NCBI GenBank assembly: GCA_013398055.1
Contig: VZRS01015035.1
Location: 543,551 to 607,550, forward strand
Direction of reading: 5' to 3'
Origin: Ifrita kowaldi
Taxonomy: Eukaryota; Chordata; Aves; Passeriformes; Cinclosomatidae
Length of the DNA stretch: 64,000 nt
Part shown: one piece after another, positions 38,978 to 52,905 of the stretch
Numbering within the stretch: position 1 is the stretch's first letter
How the letters are laid out: every line of letters begins with the position of its first letter
The notes under the pieces: generated by a model
What the model was told of the DNA's origin: nothing
The model's input: the letters and a program-made list of their open reading frames with translations, nothing else
Database searches by the model: none
Program-made: the position numbers and the translations under genes

Positions 38978-41900
38978 TTCCAATGGCTAAACAGGAACAT
39001 GGCAAGGTGTTCAAATACTGCCCAAAGTGTGAGATGTGGATCTCTACAGCTGCTCCTTCCTAAAGCAAGGGATTGAGTTTATCTTGAACCAGCACAGCAC
39101 CACTACCAGCTATAATATTTCCTTTCCTCCAACACCTGAGTTCAGCATCTCTGAATAAAAACATCCAATTTACAAAAACAACTGAGAGAGATTTTCTGCA
39201 CAAGTATAAAATACAAGTTACGTGGAGATTAACAAAAGAATTACTGCTCTTGCATTACAAAAACCATTTAACTATATAAAAATTATCTTTTCATTTGTAA
39301 TAACTACATGTATTTGGATAGTGGTTCACCTCTAGAATAGTATTAATAGCATTATTTCTTCAAAACAGAAATAATAGTTATTGAATATAAAAGTAAATGC
39401 AGACCAAAGTAGCAGGAATAGCAGGAAAAGCTGGCCAGTTCTACAGAGAATACTCCTGTTCACAACTGAAGATTCTCTTTCAAGCAACTGTGGGGCTTAG
39501 TCTGCAATCCATAACAAGCAATGGACAGTAAATAGCAAAATGTTGTTCACGACAGGCTAAAATGAGCCTTCTCTCCCTCATGTCTTCAAAATGGTTACTG
39601 GAAAAAGTTTTAAACACAAACAAGAAAGCAGAATAAGCAAAGGCAAAATTTATCTTAAATTTTTCCTGCTCAGAGAGAGACCAATTTAGACAGCAGTTTG
39701 CCTGCTAACGAGATCAAAGAAGTTTAGCCAGGTCTTATAGATTACCATCCCTTCCTGAAGTAAATACTGCAGGCCCCACCAAGGAGTGGATGGATGGACA
39801 CAGTGTGAAATATTTTACACTGCTCATGGTGAAATATGTGTGCATCAAAAATCGGTCAACTACAGAGGAAATAGTGTTTGAGCATTAGACTAAAAAATAA
39901 AAATCAAATATAGCTGTTTCAGTGTATCTATCGACAGCTTCTTCAAAGATAAAAGAATGAGTTCCCTCTGTATTTAAGTGGGATTTTACTAAATCTGCTC
40001 AGGACATAGTACCTAATCCAAAGGAAAGACAGGCCCTGCATGATAATAGAGAAAATAATGTAAGCAGAGGTAATGACAGTGGAGAAGGATGTGTGGACAT
40101 GCATTGGCAAATTGAATTAATTCCCAAACACCAACTTCAAATCATTTTCCGAAACGCTGTTGCACCAGCTACATAGATGTGACATTTTTTATCTCTATTA
40201 ACTTGACCTTGCGGCAACTCAGAGGTGGAAAATTCTCACAGAATTCTGACTCTAAAGTCAACAGCAAATGCCTAAAAACTTTAAAATACCCAGAACTTTA
40301 GACTGTATCTCCAGTTCTAGGAACCTCTCCATTATTTTTATCCTAAAAAAGAAATGACAGGTGCTTCCTGAAATTTTTACTTCATAGATTAATCTTTGTT
40401 GACTACGAAGTTAGTCCTTTTCATTTTTCATTAAACAGAATAACATAACCTTTGCCAACACTGTTTATATGTAACACAACTGGGTTTTTCAGACATAAGA
40501 AGGAACATATCATCTCGTCAATTTGGAACAAAAAACTTAATTCGCTCTTCAGTACGAATTTGGGCTTCTATAAAATGCAAACCAGTTTTCCAGTGAGAAC
40601 ATAAGGACTTGAACATATCAGATCAATTAAAAGGACTTCTGGTAAACACCTCAACCCTTCTAAAGAAGAAAATTTTGCCTTAAAAAATTTTAACAGAAAG
40701 CAAGAAAATTTTAAGTATAAAATTAGCATACTCTTGATTTAGCTTCCTGCATGGAGCGTGTAGAGATTTGAAGGAGTCAATTTCTTGTCTTTGAAGTGAA
40801 GTAGTAAAGGGCAACAAAGATTATGGTGAGGAACAAAAGAACTTGAGTTATCGATACTATGTTGGTACAAATACATGGAAAAACACATGCCCTTGACATG
40901 CTGTAACATGTACCACTGTCATGACTCATCTGTAAATACATTTAAAAGCACTCATTAATTATCGAGCTTTCCAGTAATTATCTAGGATTTCCAGTAATAA
41001 TATCCTGTGGAACTAGTATACTCACTAGCTCTACTCTTTTATTAAATCTAAGAAAACCCAAAAATATGTAGACATGGTTCTGAAGGGCATCTTTTAAGTA
41101 GTAATAATGAAAATGAAAGAAGTATCCAAAGCATACATATAACCTGTTTTCTAAGCAAAATTGGCTGCTGTACCCTCACATACACACAAATAAGTTCATC
41201 CTGAATAAGCAGTGTGAATCCCCTACATGAGGTACATTCACAGCTCAGTTATTCAAGCACACAAAGTCTCAGCTGGACTATTGTTCCAACTGCAAGCCCC
41301 CACACTAAAAAATCCAGCAGTTGGGTAAAATGTAACAAAGGAACCAAAAAAAGGTGAGGAGGATGTAATCTATAGCAAGCATTTAACAGTGGGAACATTA
41401 TTGTTTTCTTTATCAACACAAAAATAAAAGACACTAGATGATAATTCAAAGAAAATGACTGATGGAAGCATAAGAAAAGCACACCATCAATGGAACACAG
41501 AAGTCACTGGCCTGATATTCTCAGCCCTGACATTTTGCCTGACATTTCTGAAACAACTTAAGCTTTCCTTTCACAGGAGTCAGGCATTTCCTTCCTCGCT
41601 TTAGTTCAAGAAAGTTCAGAGATGCCCTGTGAACTGAACTTTTCTGGATGAGCAAGTCAGTCTCTGCAATTAGAACATTAAGAGTCTCTGGTTGAGAACA
41701 ATTTACTGAATAAAGCTTAGTTTTTGCAAATTGCACATGCAAGATGTTGCACAGCTACCAGCCTCAATCAGATCAATGGACTGAAGAGTCATCAGCATTT
41801 TTTAGGAAGCACTCCATAACAACTGGAGCATCATTATCTACCAGTACTGGGAAGGCAGTATCAGAAGGCAATGTTAGAAGCTGCAACATGTATTTCCTCC

Positions 41901-42492
41901 AGTACACTCCCTCCAGAAGGGACTTCTAGAGTCTGAGACAAAGGACAGCACCAAGGAAAGCAGAACCTGAAGCAGAAGTAGGTAAGATTGCGATACACTG
42001 CCTAAACATACTGGAGCGCTAATTGCCCATTTGTGCTTCTAATTGGTCTCACACTCAAATCACCACAGGCAGGAATACACAAACTAGCACCCACACCCAG
42101 TCAGAAATGCAATGTATGGGCACAATTACAGCTAGAACAAGAAAGGTAATTCAGCTACAAAAGTTTTCCTTCAAGCCCTAAATGATACCGAATATGCTTA
42201 GTAAATTCTACTGCAGTTCAGTAGAAGCTAAAAATAAACCATCCTTTTCATCACTGAAATTTAAGGCCAAAGACTCTTTCTTCTACCTTATTTAAGACTG
42301 GATACATGAAAAAATCCATCAGCTCTTAGCTAAAGGGAAATCTCCATGTTTTCATATTTGGAACAGAAACAAGCTCACATCAAAATCTAGTCCAGTACAC
42401 ATTAGTGCCTCACGTCTGTCTCTGGATGTTTTATGGATATTTATTTAAACATTAGTTTCTTTTATTCCCTCTGCTTTATTCCTTGTTTTTTC

Positions 42493-42508
42493 TTTTTTTT
42501 TTTTTTTT
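42493..42508. repeat. poly-T tract, 16 bases
   Basis: An uninterrupted run of 16 T, preceded by TTTTTTC, in unique intronic sequence about 200 bases left of a reversed CR1 fragment. Confidence 0.95.
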
Positions 42509-42714
42509 CTGGCAGGATAAGAATTTCAACATGAGTTTAAATTCAGCTTCACAAATGACAGATACAACACTCGTTTGAGTTTGAGGCAATTTCTATTCTA
42601 ATAATTACTAAAATATTAAACCTCTCTCCTCTATAAATATTTTTAGTAAACTACAAGCAGTAAATCTGCAACGATATCTGTGTCATGAGGTTGCCTCTTA
42701 CAGCTCCTTTACCT

Positions 42715-42845
42715 TCAGAAAATGACAGAAATGGTGAGGTTGGAAAGGATCCACCTGAGGTCATCTAGTCCAACCTCCCTGCTCAAGCAGGGTTCCCCAG
42801 AGCACATTACTCAGGATTGTGTCTAAACAGCTTTGGAAAATCTGT
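42715..42845 (-). repeat. CR1 LINE 3' fragment (reverse orientation)
   Basis: Read on the plus strand, GGTGAGGTTGGAAAGGATCC, AGGTCATCTAGTCCAACCTC and CTGCTCAAGCAGGGTTCCCC, then CAGAGCACATTACTCAGGA, are the reverse complement of the CR1 3' end. The element's terminus is therefore on the left and its truncated 5' side on the right. Confidence 0.85.
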
Positions 42846-44439
42846 ATTTTAAGATAAACGATCTTTAAAATTTGTTTTCATTAATCAGACAAAGCATTAT
42901 TATTGTAATTTTCACTAAAATGCACTAATGTCTTTACATTCACGCAGCAAATAAACCAAAAGGAGTGCAAAAGAAAAGCAGCATATTCCAACGGGCAAAA
43001 TAAATGAATCCAGGAATCAGTGTGTGTCTCTTCAACTAACTTTACGGTTGGGAAGGACATTTTACCTCTGTGCATTTCCCTGCACAACTCATAAAACAGG
43101 AGCAGTAATGTCTCTGCTGTTCAGGAATTCTAAATCTCAATATTTGCTCTTTAAACATGTGACAACCAATAATTAAGCATTCAACTTGTCAGAAAAATAA
43201 CATGAAAAAGTCAATAAATGTCCAAAGTAAGTTTTTTTTCTTTACTTGCAAAGCTTCCTAGATAAACTGTGTATAAAATGCACATCAATTTGCTATGCAG
43301 GTTATCCATCAACCTTTACAAGTTGGGGTTTTTTTAAGAGACTAAGAAACAATAATTCCAACAATTTAGTTTTTCAGTGAACAAGAAGTAGTTGACTGGA
43401 GTCCTACTGGAAGCCAGGGAATCTGGGTATTGCAAAGTCATGTTTACCAAGTAAAAAACAATTCACGTGAGGATACCTGCCTTCCTCTCACGCCCAATTT
43501 TTGGGATATCAGTGCATTAGCTCAGCCATGAGTAGTTCAGCTTTGCTGGACTATCAGACCCATCTTAAGCAAAGCAGCTGTAAACATTTTGTGCAATTGC
43601 AGATCCTGACACACAGAACTGATACATATTGATACACAAGTAATCCCGTATCTCAGAAAACCCAAGTGATGAATCCGACTGTCAGAAAACTACTTTAACC
43701 ACAAGAATTTGTCTCAGCCAGAGCAGTACAGATGAAAGCGGAAATTTCCATGGCTCTGAGCAACCTTCCTGTGCCCAAAGTCTTGAGCAACAAAATGAAC
43801 AAAGCAAGCTTCCAGGAGTGACAACTTTCTATGCTGTTGAGATACTAACTCTGAACACCACACAGTGACTGTGGCACCTACCAGAACAGTGTGATGGGCA
43901 CTGTAAATGACCTCCCAGAAAATCTCCCTACAGCTTTGCATGAACCCTGTCCCACGAGAGAATCATCAAGACTTTTGTGATGTTGCAGCAGATAATACAA
44001 ACACTACTGGACCTCAAGGTTTCTTTTAGTCTTTTCTCTTTGCCATCATTTCTCAAAAACACTGGATCCATCCCCTAATCAGACGGTGTGACTCCTTCAG
44101 CACTCTCAAAAACTGCTTATGAACTACCAGGACCATTCCTTAAAGTCAGGGAAAAAAACAGTATCATTAAGAGTTACAGAGTATGTCAGATAACTGACTA
44201 ATGTATTTCTCACGTATCAGGACCCTCTTAATAAAAACTCTAAAATCAGATTTGATCCTGTCATCTTCCTCACTGCACAGCACCATCCGACAAATCGTCT
44301 TTAATGTCTGCAATGTACAGGCTGTAACAATATGAGTACCCACATTTCATCCATCCAATTCTCTCTTTAAAGTTAAAGCACACAGAAAACATTCACTGCT
44401 TCTTCCCATTCTGACAATTACTGCTATTTTTATCCTTTA

Positions 44440-44570
44440 GATTGGGACATGAATGAATACTTGCCATTGTTGTAATTGCATTAGATGGACATGTTAAATC
44501 AGGTGATTCAGCCACTTTTCCCATTGCCAATTACAACAGGTGTCACAGAAGTTCTCCCCTATTTTAATTT
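44440..44570. promoter_or_regulatory. candidate enhancer: SOX/homeodomain/E-box cluster with 10-bp inverted repeat
   Basis: Within 130 bases there are two CCATTG SOX-type cores (44464 and 44521). A perfect inverted pair is also present, GTTGTAATTG at 44469-44478 and CAATTACAAC at 44528-44537, as are CAGGTGATT and ACAGGTGTCAC (E-box and T-box-like), plus TTTAATTTAAATGG. The density and symmetry resemble conserved non-coding enhancers often found in introns of large genes. Function is inference only; no conservation could be tested. Confidence 0.3.
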
Positions 44571-45104
44571 AAATGGCTGCATACCACCAACACACAAAGC
44601 ACCTTCTTTGTCCTCACAAAGACTGAAGTCCTGAGACTATGGATCAAGAGTGAAGATCAGGAAATTAATCATATGGCACAGCTGATAATAACAGTTGATA
44701 CAAATAATACCATATAATAGTTGATTAAAAAAAAAAAAAAGCTGAGTTTTAGTTAAAATGAACATCTCATTCTGTTGATGAATGTTTTGGGTCAGAATTT
44801 AAATGTGGAGAACACTGTGCAGTTCAGGCCATGCTTCTTATATTTAGTCCAGTGTTTTGCTTCCCTTCCAATCACACAGATACCCTTCCCAAAAGTGTTG
44901 CACACAGACTGCACTTAACAGCTGGTCTATAAGGGAGAACATTGTAAGGTGTAACAGCTCTGGGGCCTTCTGGCTTCATGTCACAGTTCCCAGGTTTTTT
45001 CAGGCCGTCCTGTCAGACCTCACTTATGCTGTTACTTTACCTTAATACCTGTGTCAGCAAAAATCCGGCTGTCAGGCTGAATTTACTCAAAATTGTGTCC
45101 CCTG

Positions 45105-45285
45105 ATCACAGAATCACAGTTCAGGTTGGAAAGGACCTCTGGAGACCACCCAGCACAACCTGGTCAAAGCAGTGTCAGATCAAGCAGCTCAGGACCAGCT
45201 TTTTGGGTATCTTCTCTGGGAAACAAACTCCCTGTGCAATCTGTTCCAGTGTCTGCACACCCAACAGTAAAACTGGTGTTCGCAG
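45105..45285 (-). repeat. CR1 LINE 3' fragment (reverse orientation)
   Basis: ATCACAGAATCACAGTTCAG, GTTGGAAAGGACCTCTGGAG and ACCACCCAGCACAACCTG, then a CTCTGGGAAACAA...CTGTTCCAGTG block, are the reverse complement of the 3' third of a CR1. The ATCACAGAATCACAG start is the characteristic CR1 terminal repeat. Overlapping open frames of 88-110 codons across this segment are not genes. Confidence 0.85.
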
Positions 45286-48229
45286 TACTCAAATATTCAA
45301 CACACAATGAAACCAAAGAACATAACAATGAAAAATATAGGGTTTTTCTCATCTTAAGGCACGGCAAGACATTAAGATGTCTGTTCACAAGCTGACCCAT
45401 GGTGAGATGTGCATGCCATGAGAGGAACATCTTACAAAATCACAGACCTTTCATGAGAGTTTCAGTTGTCCTTTTGTGCTGTAAGAGAACCATCAGGGAG
45501 CAGTTTTTGTAGCAGCTTCTATGAATGGCAACTCCTAATTTTTTTTATTCTATGAAGCTGAAGGAGCAATTGAGACAAAGTATTTTAATAAACATAAGTC
45601 CTGCAGAAACAAATCAGAAAGAACCTGACCCAAAAACAGGAGAGACATTAAAATTCAAGAACGATCTCTGCTAGGATCACAGAGATTTTAACTTAGAAAT
45701 GAGTATAGATTTGCGTAGCTAAAAATTACTTTATCAAGATTTATGTTACAATTTGTAAGTCTCTTGCAGTATTTCTACATATGCTTTAGGATTTGTAAAT
45801 CTATTACAGGATTTGCAATTCAACTTTTCATCTTACAAAGCAAATGAGAGATGTACCTAAATCTTATCTTAAAGCACTGATTCCTAAATCAGGGCTTCAG
45901 AGTTCACAATTACAGGTCCATTGGGTAAATCAGAGGATAAACCTAGACTCTAGAAACACACACGTATTTTGTTTAAGATGAAATTGCCAGAAACTCAAAA
46001 AATAAAACTGAAGCTGTAACTTCTGGAGAACATTGTTGACCAGACCACTGCTTCTGTCTAAGTCCTTTAAGCACAGCTATTTACTAGGCTTTGGTGTGTT
46101 GTACTAAAAACCAAAAATTACATAAAAAGCATGAGTAATGCCTAGCAGTTGTGACACTGATGTAAAATCCATGCATGTTTTCTTCATTTGTGTTCTGTTT
46201 TGGAATTTTTTTTCTTTAAATTTATGTATTAGACAGCAGTGAAAGCTGCACTTTTAGGCAGGACACTTCCTCCAGTATCTTGGTGCTTAGAAAGTAAAGC
46301 TTTCACTTAAAAACCAGGATATGCAATGAAAAAAGAGGTAAGAGCATCTAACAACCTAAGATGATTCCAAAGTAAAATTAATCAAACACAGTAATAGTTA
46401 GTTAGTACCTATATTTTTTGATACTACTGAATTTCATGCCATCCACCCAATCCCTTTTAAAAAAACCCAAAAAACTGAAATACTTCTATGAAATGACCCA
46501 GATAACATTTATACGACTGTCCTTACATGAGCCACCTGATGTTAATTCAAGACATTTTCCACTCATGCTATCTTTGCAAAGCCTGTATTCTCTTTCTGGG
46601 GAACTCTAGAAACATTCCTCAAGAAAGCCCATGCCAGGTGTTGTATCTCATTTTTCAGTGGATTAGCAGCATGTACCATTGCTAGCCCAGAAAAATATTT
46701 TGCCTCTGACCAGCAAAACTCAAAGACAAATCTTACGTAGCAGTATTGGGAGGGAGCAGAGTAACCTAAAAGGGAATTGGTTCTTAGTTTTACCTCACCT
46801 TTACACCTAATTTACTAGTAAAGTAAGCAAAATGGATTTTATACTATGCAAAAATTACTACTACCCAAGTTGTAACTGCAAAAGGCTTGGCAATGTGTGG
46901 TTCAGTTCTTCCAGAGTATGCAAAATACTGCTGAAAATCCCTTGCAGTCATGGATTAAACTAGGCTTGGCAGAAATCATACAGTGGACTAGCTGAAAGAC
47001 CACTGATGCTTGGAAATCAAGAAAACAGTCAACAAACTTAAGCATTTTAAAACATGAGTAAGCCAGCTGTTCTAAAATTAGTCTCTTTGTTAGGAGCATT
47101 ATACCAAAAAGGAACAGACTGTCACCATGTGTCAGCTTTAGCTGACAGCTACTAGAAGAAAAAAAAAAATTCCCTCCCAATTAGGCAGCGCAAGCCGCTT
47201 AATTTGTTCATTATATATTTTGTAAAGGATGGTCCCTATAGCACAATATTTTAAATAAATATGCAAATCATTATATTATTATTCTGAAAGATCTACAACT
47301 TCAACGAGGTTTTAAATAACCCAAGAGGCGTCACTCTTTTTTTTTTTCATTAACTCAACTGACCCACCTGTCAGCTATGCAAAATTACTGTATAAGTGTA
47401 TTGGAAGTTACACACATGTTGTGCAAATGCTTTTCTTAATTGAAATCGAAACAGTTCTCAAAGTTTCAAAGGTTTATTAAAATCATTCTAATTACCTGGT
47501 TTTGCACATGAAAAACATGTCAGAAAAACAAAAGCCTCTGCCAACAAACTGACTGTTTCTCACTCTGGCATTGTACCACTGCAGCAAATATTGACTGGCA
47601 CCCCTGCATACAGGACAATCCAAGAGCACTGAAGAAACCAGCGTGGTGAGCTGTGACTGCCTCCTTGTCAGAGACACTCTCTCACTTTTATGAAATTCTC
47701 TTGTATTGCACAGCTGACCCTTGGCCATCTCTTTTTCCAGTGTTTTTTCCAATACTATCCCCTTCCCAAAGTGAAGCTCCGTGTTTTCACAGAGCAAACA
47801 CCACAGCACTTTAAATTGTTTCTGCAGAGGAAAGGAAAGAACACATTTGAATCAAACCTGATGTGGTCTCTTACAGGAAGGAGTCTTGCACTTTGTACCA
47901 GCAACAGTAAATTCATCTAAGGCCCCTTGAGCATGAAGTCCCCACACCCCCAGTTACACTGAGTGAACTTCAGCAACTTGTCTACAGTGGTTTCTAACAC
48001 CACACCTAAAAACCATCCAGGCAGAGGAAGCTCCACTCATCCATGGATCACCACTGGACATGATTCCTCACTTCTTCCCCATTCAAATGTATTTTCCAAG
48101 GCTATATTCTGCCATACCTAAGGACCCTTCATCACCCAAACTGCAGCAACAAGCATAGGTTGTGATACTGAGCAGCATGACAGAGGCGAAAAAAGAGATT
48201 AAGAGACCACTAGTGAGAGGAAGATGTAA

Positions 48230-48904
48230 ATTCACTCATCAGGGCGAGCCCTGATGGCCTGGGAACCCTGAGTGATGAGGGAGCTCATGGATGTCACACT
48301 GAGGCCATAAAGATCTCAGAAAGTTCACAGTGATGGGAAGAGATTCATGAGGACATGATAAAAGCAAATATCACTTCTATCACCTTCATTAAGGTGGATC
48401 TAATCAACCATTAGTTGCTGTGAAGGTGACAGAGCAAATAATCTTGGAAATAATTTCCAAAAATGTGAAGGACAAGAAGATCACTGGGAGTGGTATGAAG
48501 CTGACTAAGGGATTTGACTTATAAGGAGAATCTGAGAGACATGGAATTGTTTATTCTTGAGCAGAGAAGACTTGAAGGGAATCTTATAAATGTGTGTAAA
48601 TAACTGATGGGGGTGTGGAAGAAGAATGGAGCCAGATTATTCTCCAGTGGTGCTCAGGGAATGGAGGAGGGGCAACAGGCAGAAAGTGAAATACAGGTAA
48701 TTCCCCTTAACATAAAAAAATAAAAGCTATTTTATGGTGAGAGTAATCAAGGACTCAGAGGTTGTACATGTGCTTGGAGATGCTCAAAACCCAGCTGGAA
48801 AATGACCCAGGAAACTTGCTCTAGGTGACTCTGCTTTGAGCAGCTGGTCGGTCCTTCAGTGATCTCCACAGGTCCCTTTTCAAGCTCAACTACTGTGTGA
48901 TTCC
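48230..48904 (+). repeat. CR1 LINE fragment with part of the reverse-transcriptase region, internally deleted
   Basis: On the plus strand the left part (GTCACACTGAGGCC..., AAGCAAATATCACTTCTATC, then CAGAGCAAATAATCTTGGAA) matches the pattern of the CR1 reverse-transcriptase coding region. From about 48510 it jumps to the 3' portion: TTCTTGAGCAGAGAAGACTT, then TCCAGTGGTGCTCAGGGAAT, GGGGCAACAGGC, and a terminal GATCTCCACAGGTCCC with TACTGTGTGATTC. It is old, with many substitutions and no intact frame. Confidence 0.78.
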
Positions 48905-49797
48905 TTTCTTCTGTCATGCCTTTACTGACATCAGGATCGGGGACATCCCAGGCACTCCATGATCCACCACGCCCCGGAGCACACTGTCACTGAAATCAAC
49001 CCCCTCCTCCTTCTGTTTAGATGGTTCTGACCACATTTGATGAAAATCCACTGTTTACCCTGCTGTCCCATCAGCTTCCTTCACCACTCATTGATGTCCT
49101 TTGCTAACCAACTACAGCCTCACAAGAGACTCCTCTCTTTCCCACCCACATCACCTCTTCCCAGTTCCCCTGGGCATTTTTCTGTCTCTGAAGGAAAAAA
49201 CCACAACAAAAAACCACAAAAGCATCTTTGAAAAGTACATGAAAATGCTTTGGAAAATTGGCCAAACCCAAACTGCAGTGAATTACTCATGTCTGTTAGA
49301 GCTCTGCAGATCAATGCCATATAATATGATAGTACACGTTTATGCAACGATGAAGTATTTTCCACATCTCCATTTCAAGATGATTAGGTTTTCTTCTGGG
49401 GGAGCTCCTACCTGTCTGAAAGTAGGAAGAGGTGCTATTATCTTTTTTATGCAGCTGCTGGATATGGTAAAGCAGTGGGCTGGAACAGAGATCAAGTCAA
49501 ATTAAAGATGGTTTGGTTTAGTCTGGTTTTCAGTATTCGAGCTGCACTAGGAAAAAATTCAATTATAAAACTAATTATATCTTTAATTGCTTAAACAATC
49601 AGCCAGCAGACTTTATGGTGCTCTTGCTACTGTGCAGGTGCACTTGCAGGTGTTGACTGCAATATGTAAGAGTTACATTGTGGTATCCCAACATGAGCAC
49701 AGCACTGGGAGGATAAAATACCACGGTAATGCAGACACTTGAAAATGTATGGGAAAGTTGGCCAAGCTTTATAAGGAAACACAATTCCTTTATTTAA

Positions 49798-49831
<34 letters not shown>

Positions 49832-49832
49832 A
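49798..49832. repeat. TA / TATG microsatellite
   Basis: About eleven TA dinucleotides are followed by a short TATG-type run (TGTATGTATGTATA). This is a compound microsatellite within the large intron. Confidence 0.95.
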
Positions 49833-52800
49833 AAATCTGCCTTATCTTCCTGTGAGGAGTATCTAACCTGCTTTACAATCATTCTGGTTCCGACATTTTT
49901 CCCCTTTGGACAGAATTATTGGTTGAATCTGACAAGAGCTTGCACTTTGAGACAGTCGTGCTTCTGGCAATTACAGCACCATCAATAATTATGTATAGGT
50001 AGTAACCTAGCAGAAATGCCCATCTTTTCCTCTGACAGGTCATCTTAGCAGCATCCTTGAATAAAAGTCTTCTTCAAAAACTTGCTTTGTAAATACAAAA
50101 TCAACTAGAAAAAGGCACAACTTACAGGGAATTGGGTCCAAAAGGTTCAAATTGTTCAACCACATAACTCTTTTATCTCTTCCCTATATTTCATCAATTT
50201 TTACATAGAAAAATCCCATTTTTAAAAACATTTAAAACAGCAATTAACGTCTTCTCAAAATCTCTTTTCTGCGGGCAGAACTAAATTAACACTTAATAAA
50301 CCACAAAATTCAGCTTAAATTCACAAAAGCATTCTGCCAGCCAACACTTCTTTTAATGGAACTTAACCCTTCATTGACAAATTAACAGCTTGTTTTAAAT
50401 CTAAACTGCATTAACAGTCTTATTTAGAGGGAATCTTTTTTAGAATGTACAACATATCACCTGCAACAGAAGAAGGTGATAATTAGACTCAACTATTAGA
50501 AAGAGAGGAAAAGAAGGCACAGGACACTGATGTTGTTTTACTGTAATACTAAAACAGGAGTTTTGGAGCCTACAAACCCAAGAAAAAACACACTAATGCC
50601 AGAGAAGGGTGTTAAGTACCAAATAACTGGCCACAGAGCACGTGGTCCATAGCACTGGCCTCAAGCTGACAGTTCAGAGCCTTTCTGATTCTGAAAATGG
50701 GTTGTTATATATTGCAACATGAGAAAATGGACAACAATCCACCCCTCTGCCTTTGCAAACCAAAGTAATTCCTTTCTTCATCCATATATAAATCTAGGAA
50801 AGTTTTTCCTCATATCCTGTCTTGGGACTCTGCCCCTTAATCCTATTCCTATACACAGCCAGGAGTCATCTATGGGAGTGCAAGGGGGTCCTCAAAAAAC
50901 CTTCCCCATGCCATAAAAAGGAGCCTCCCATTCCAAATTTGTGCAAAGGCAACAGATTTCAACTAGACTCTACAGGAGCAGAGTCCAAGACACCAGCTGG
51001 ATTCACTGCCATGCAGTGATGTTTGCTGTTTTGTGAGCACACCATAAATTAACTCACTTGCACAAATTACGCTGGGCTGAAATATGCCAGTAAAGTTATG
51101 GCAGGACTTGTTTCAATCATGATTTCACAAGAGATTTAAATATTCTGAATTCACTTGCAAGTTGGGTAGATTCAAAAGTCTAATCTGGACTCCATTTAAA
51201 ATGTTATTTTTGCTGGATGAGAGAAAAAGCAGCTTCACTGGAAAACATTCTGCAGTGAGTCACAGCTGTTTAGTAGTAGTTTGAAACTGTCTGAAATGTC
51301 AAAAACATTGAGAAGTCCTCTGCAACTTATAAGGCATCAGGAAGAATTAAGTCATTATGTTTTCCACTGAGCTAATTTTGCAGCATAGGAAGTGCTGATA
51401 TGTTGTTTTCAAATAATCTGGTCTTCATCACTTGTACATTCCAGTTCTCTTATAAATTCAAATTTTTTAATAACTTTCTGTTTGAAACTGAGAAAAGTTT
51501 TGACCATATGTTTCATGATGGCATTTGCAAAAGTCAAATGATAAAAACATTGCTAGCAAGCTATTCCAGTACCATTGCCAGTGATTTCTCCTCTCTTCTT
51601 CTAATACTCGAATTAATAAAATCACAATGTTTTCAATTAAAATTTGCTTCGAAGAAAAAAATATAGGCAGCTTAGTAGGAAATAAAGTGGTATCTGATAT
51701 ACAATACAGAGGTCCACACACTCAAACCTGTGATCCTAAAATATCTTGATGTCTAACTAATTCTCTCAGTTTCAAATATATGTAAACCTAACTGAAAGCC
51801 AGACAGGAGGAAAAACTAAAACTAAAACCCACAAATCCAAAAATCTCAGAGCATGTAATTTGGTACTTACATAGAAACTTAGTTGCTTCATTGTATCCTG
51901 AAAAATCTCAAGAGGCAGATCATGGATTTAGATACCTCTTGAACCATTAGTGCTACAGATATTATTGAAAATCTGCTGAAATTATTACTTACTGAATTCA
52001 CTATTCAAAGGTCAGTAATTTTCCAAAGATTTAGCTCTCTATTGCATTAGCACTGATTTTTGCTCATACAGAAAACAACACAGTATATCAGATAGAGCAG
52101 TGTAGTCGGTCTGATTAAAACTCTGTGGGTTTTTTATGGCAACCACTGAAATTACGTCCTAAGTCCAAAATAAAATGATCAAGAATACATGTAAACATAT
52201 GCATACGCACATCTAAACTACAACATGAAACTTTAGTTTTTCTTTCTCCTCAGCTTCAGTCTGTCCTCAAGGAAAATCAAAGAACAGTACACAGAAGACT
52301 GATTGCAGACATTTTACAACAAATTATCTTTGTATTTCATTTATCCAATGTTATTAGCAGAAAGCAAACACAAATTTTGAAAAAAGAAAAAAAATATTCC
52401 CAGAATCATTTCCACAGCTGCAGAAGCAAGAACAGAAAATATATTCTTGTGACTGTGTTTTGTTCTCAAAAAGAACAGACAAACCAGGGCTGAGGACATC
52501 TTGTAAGAAGTCATGATGATTTATAACAAACCATTTTAGAACATATGTTGCATATGCATGGTTAAAACCATTACACAACATTCTATTTTCCAGCTAACCT
52601 CTGCTCGGCTGGTGGCTTCAGAGGAGTAAAATATCATGAAGTGAAGGACAGAAAGGACAAACTCATATATTAGGCAGGGCACACCTAAACCTACAGAACC
52701 ACAGGGCTGACGAAAAACAAAGCAGGCACACACTTCCATCCCAGCAAGTACCTACGGACCCACATTCCAAGCAGTGGCAGCAGCTCCCCGTGTTTGCTGC

Positions 52801-52905
52801 AGAAGAGCTGCCGAAGCTCAGTTAAGCAGTGGCACATTCCTAAAGAGGTAAATGCCGTGAGGTTTTCACGGGGCATATTTGGGGGTTAACTTTTGTTGAA
52901 TAGAG

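Noticed and set aside
44978..45430. Three overlapping open frames of 88-110 codons
   Set aside because: They run across a reversed CR1 3' fragment, whose composition explains the open frames.
47492..47809. 105-codon minus-strand open frame
   Set aside because: No recognisable homology or splice architecture; treated as chance.
49101..49505. 134-codon plus-strand open frame
   Set aside because: Low-complexity start (Ser/Pro/His rich), no domain, antisense intronic position, and another frame open on the opposite strand.
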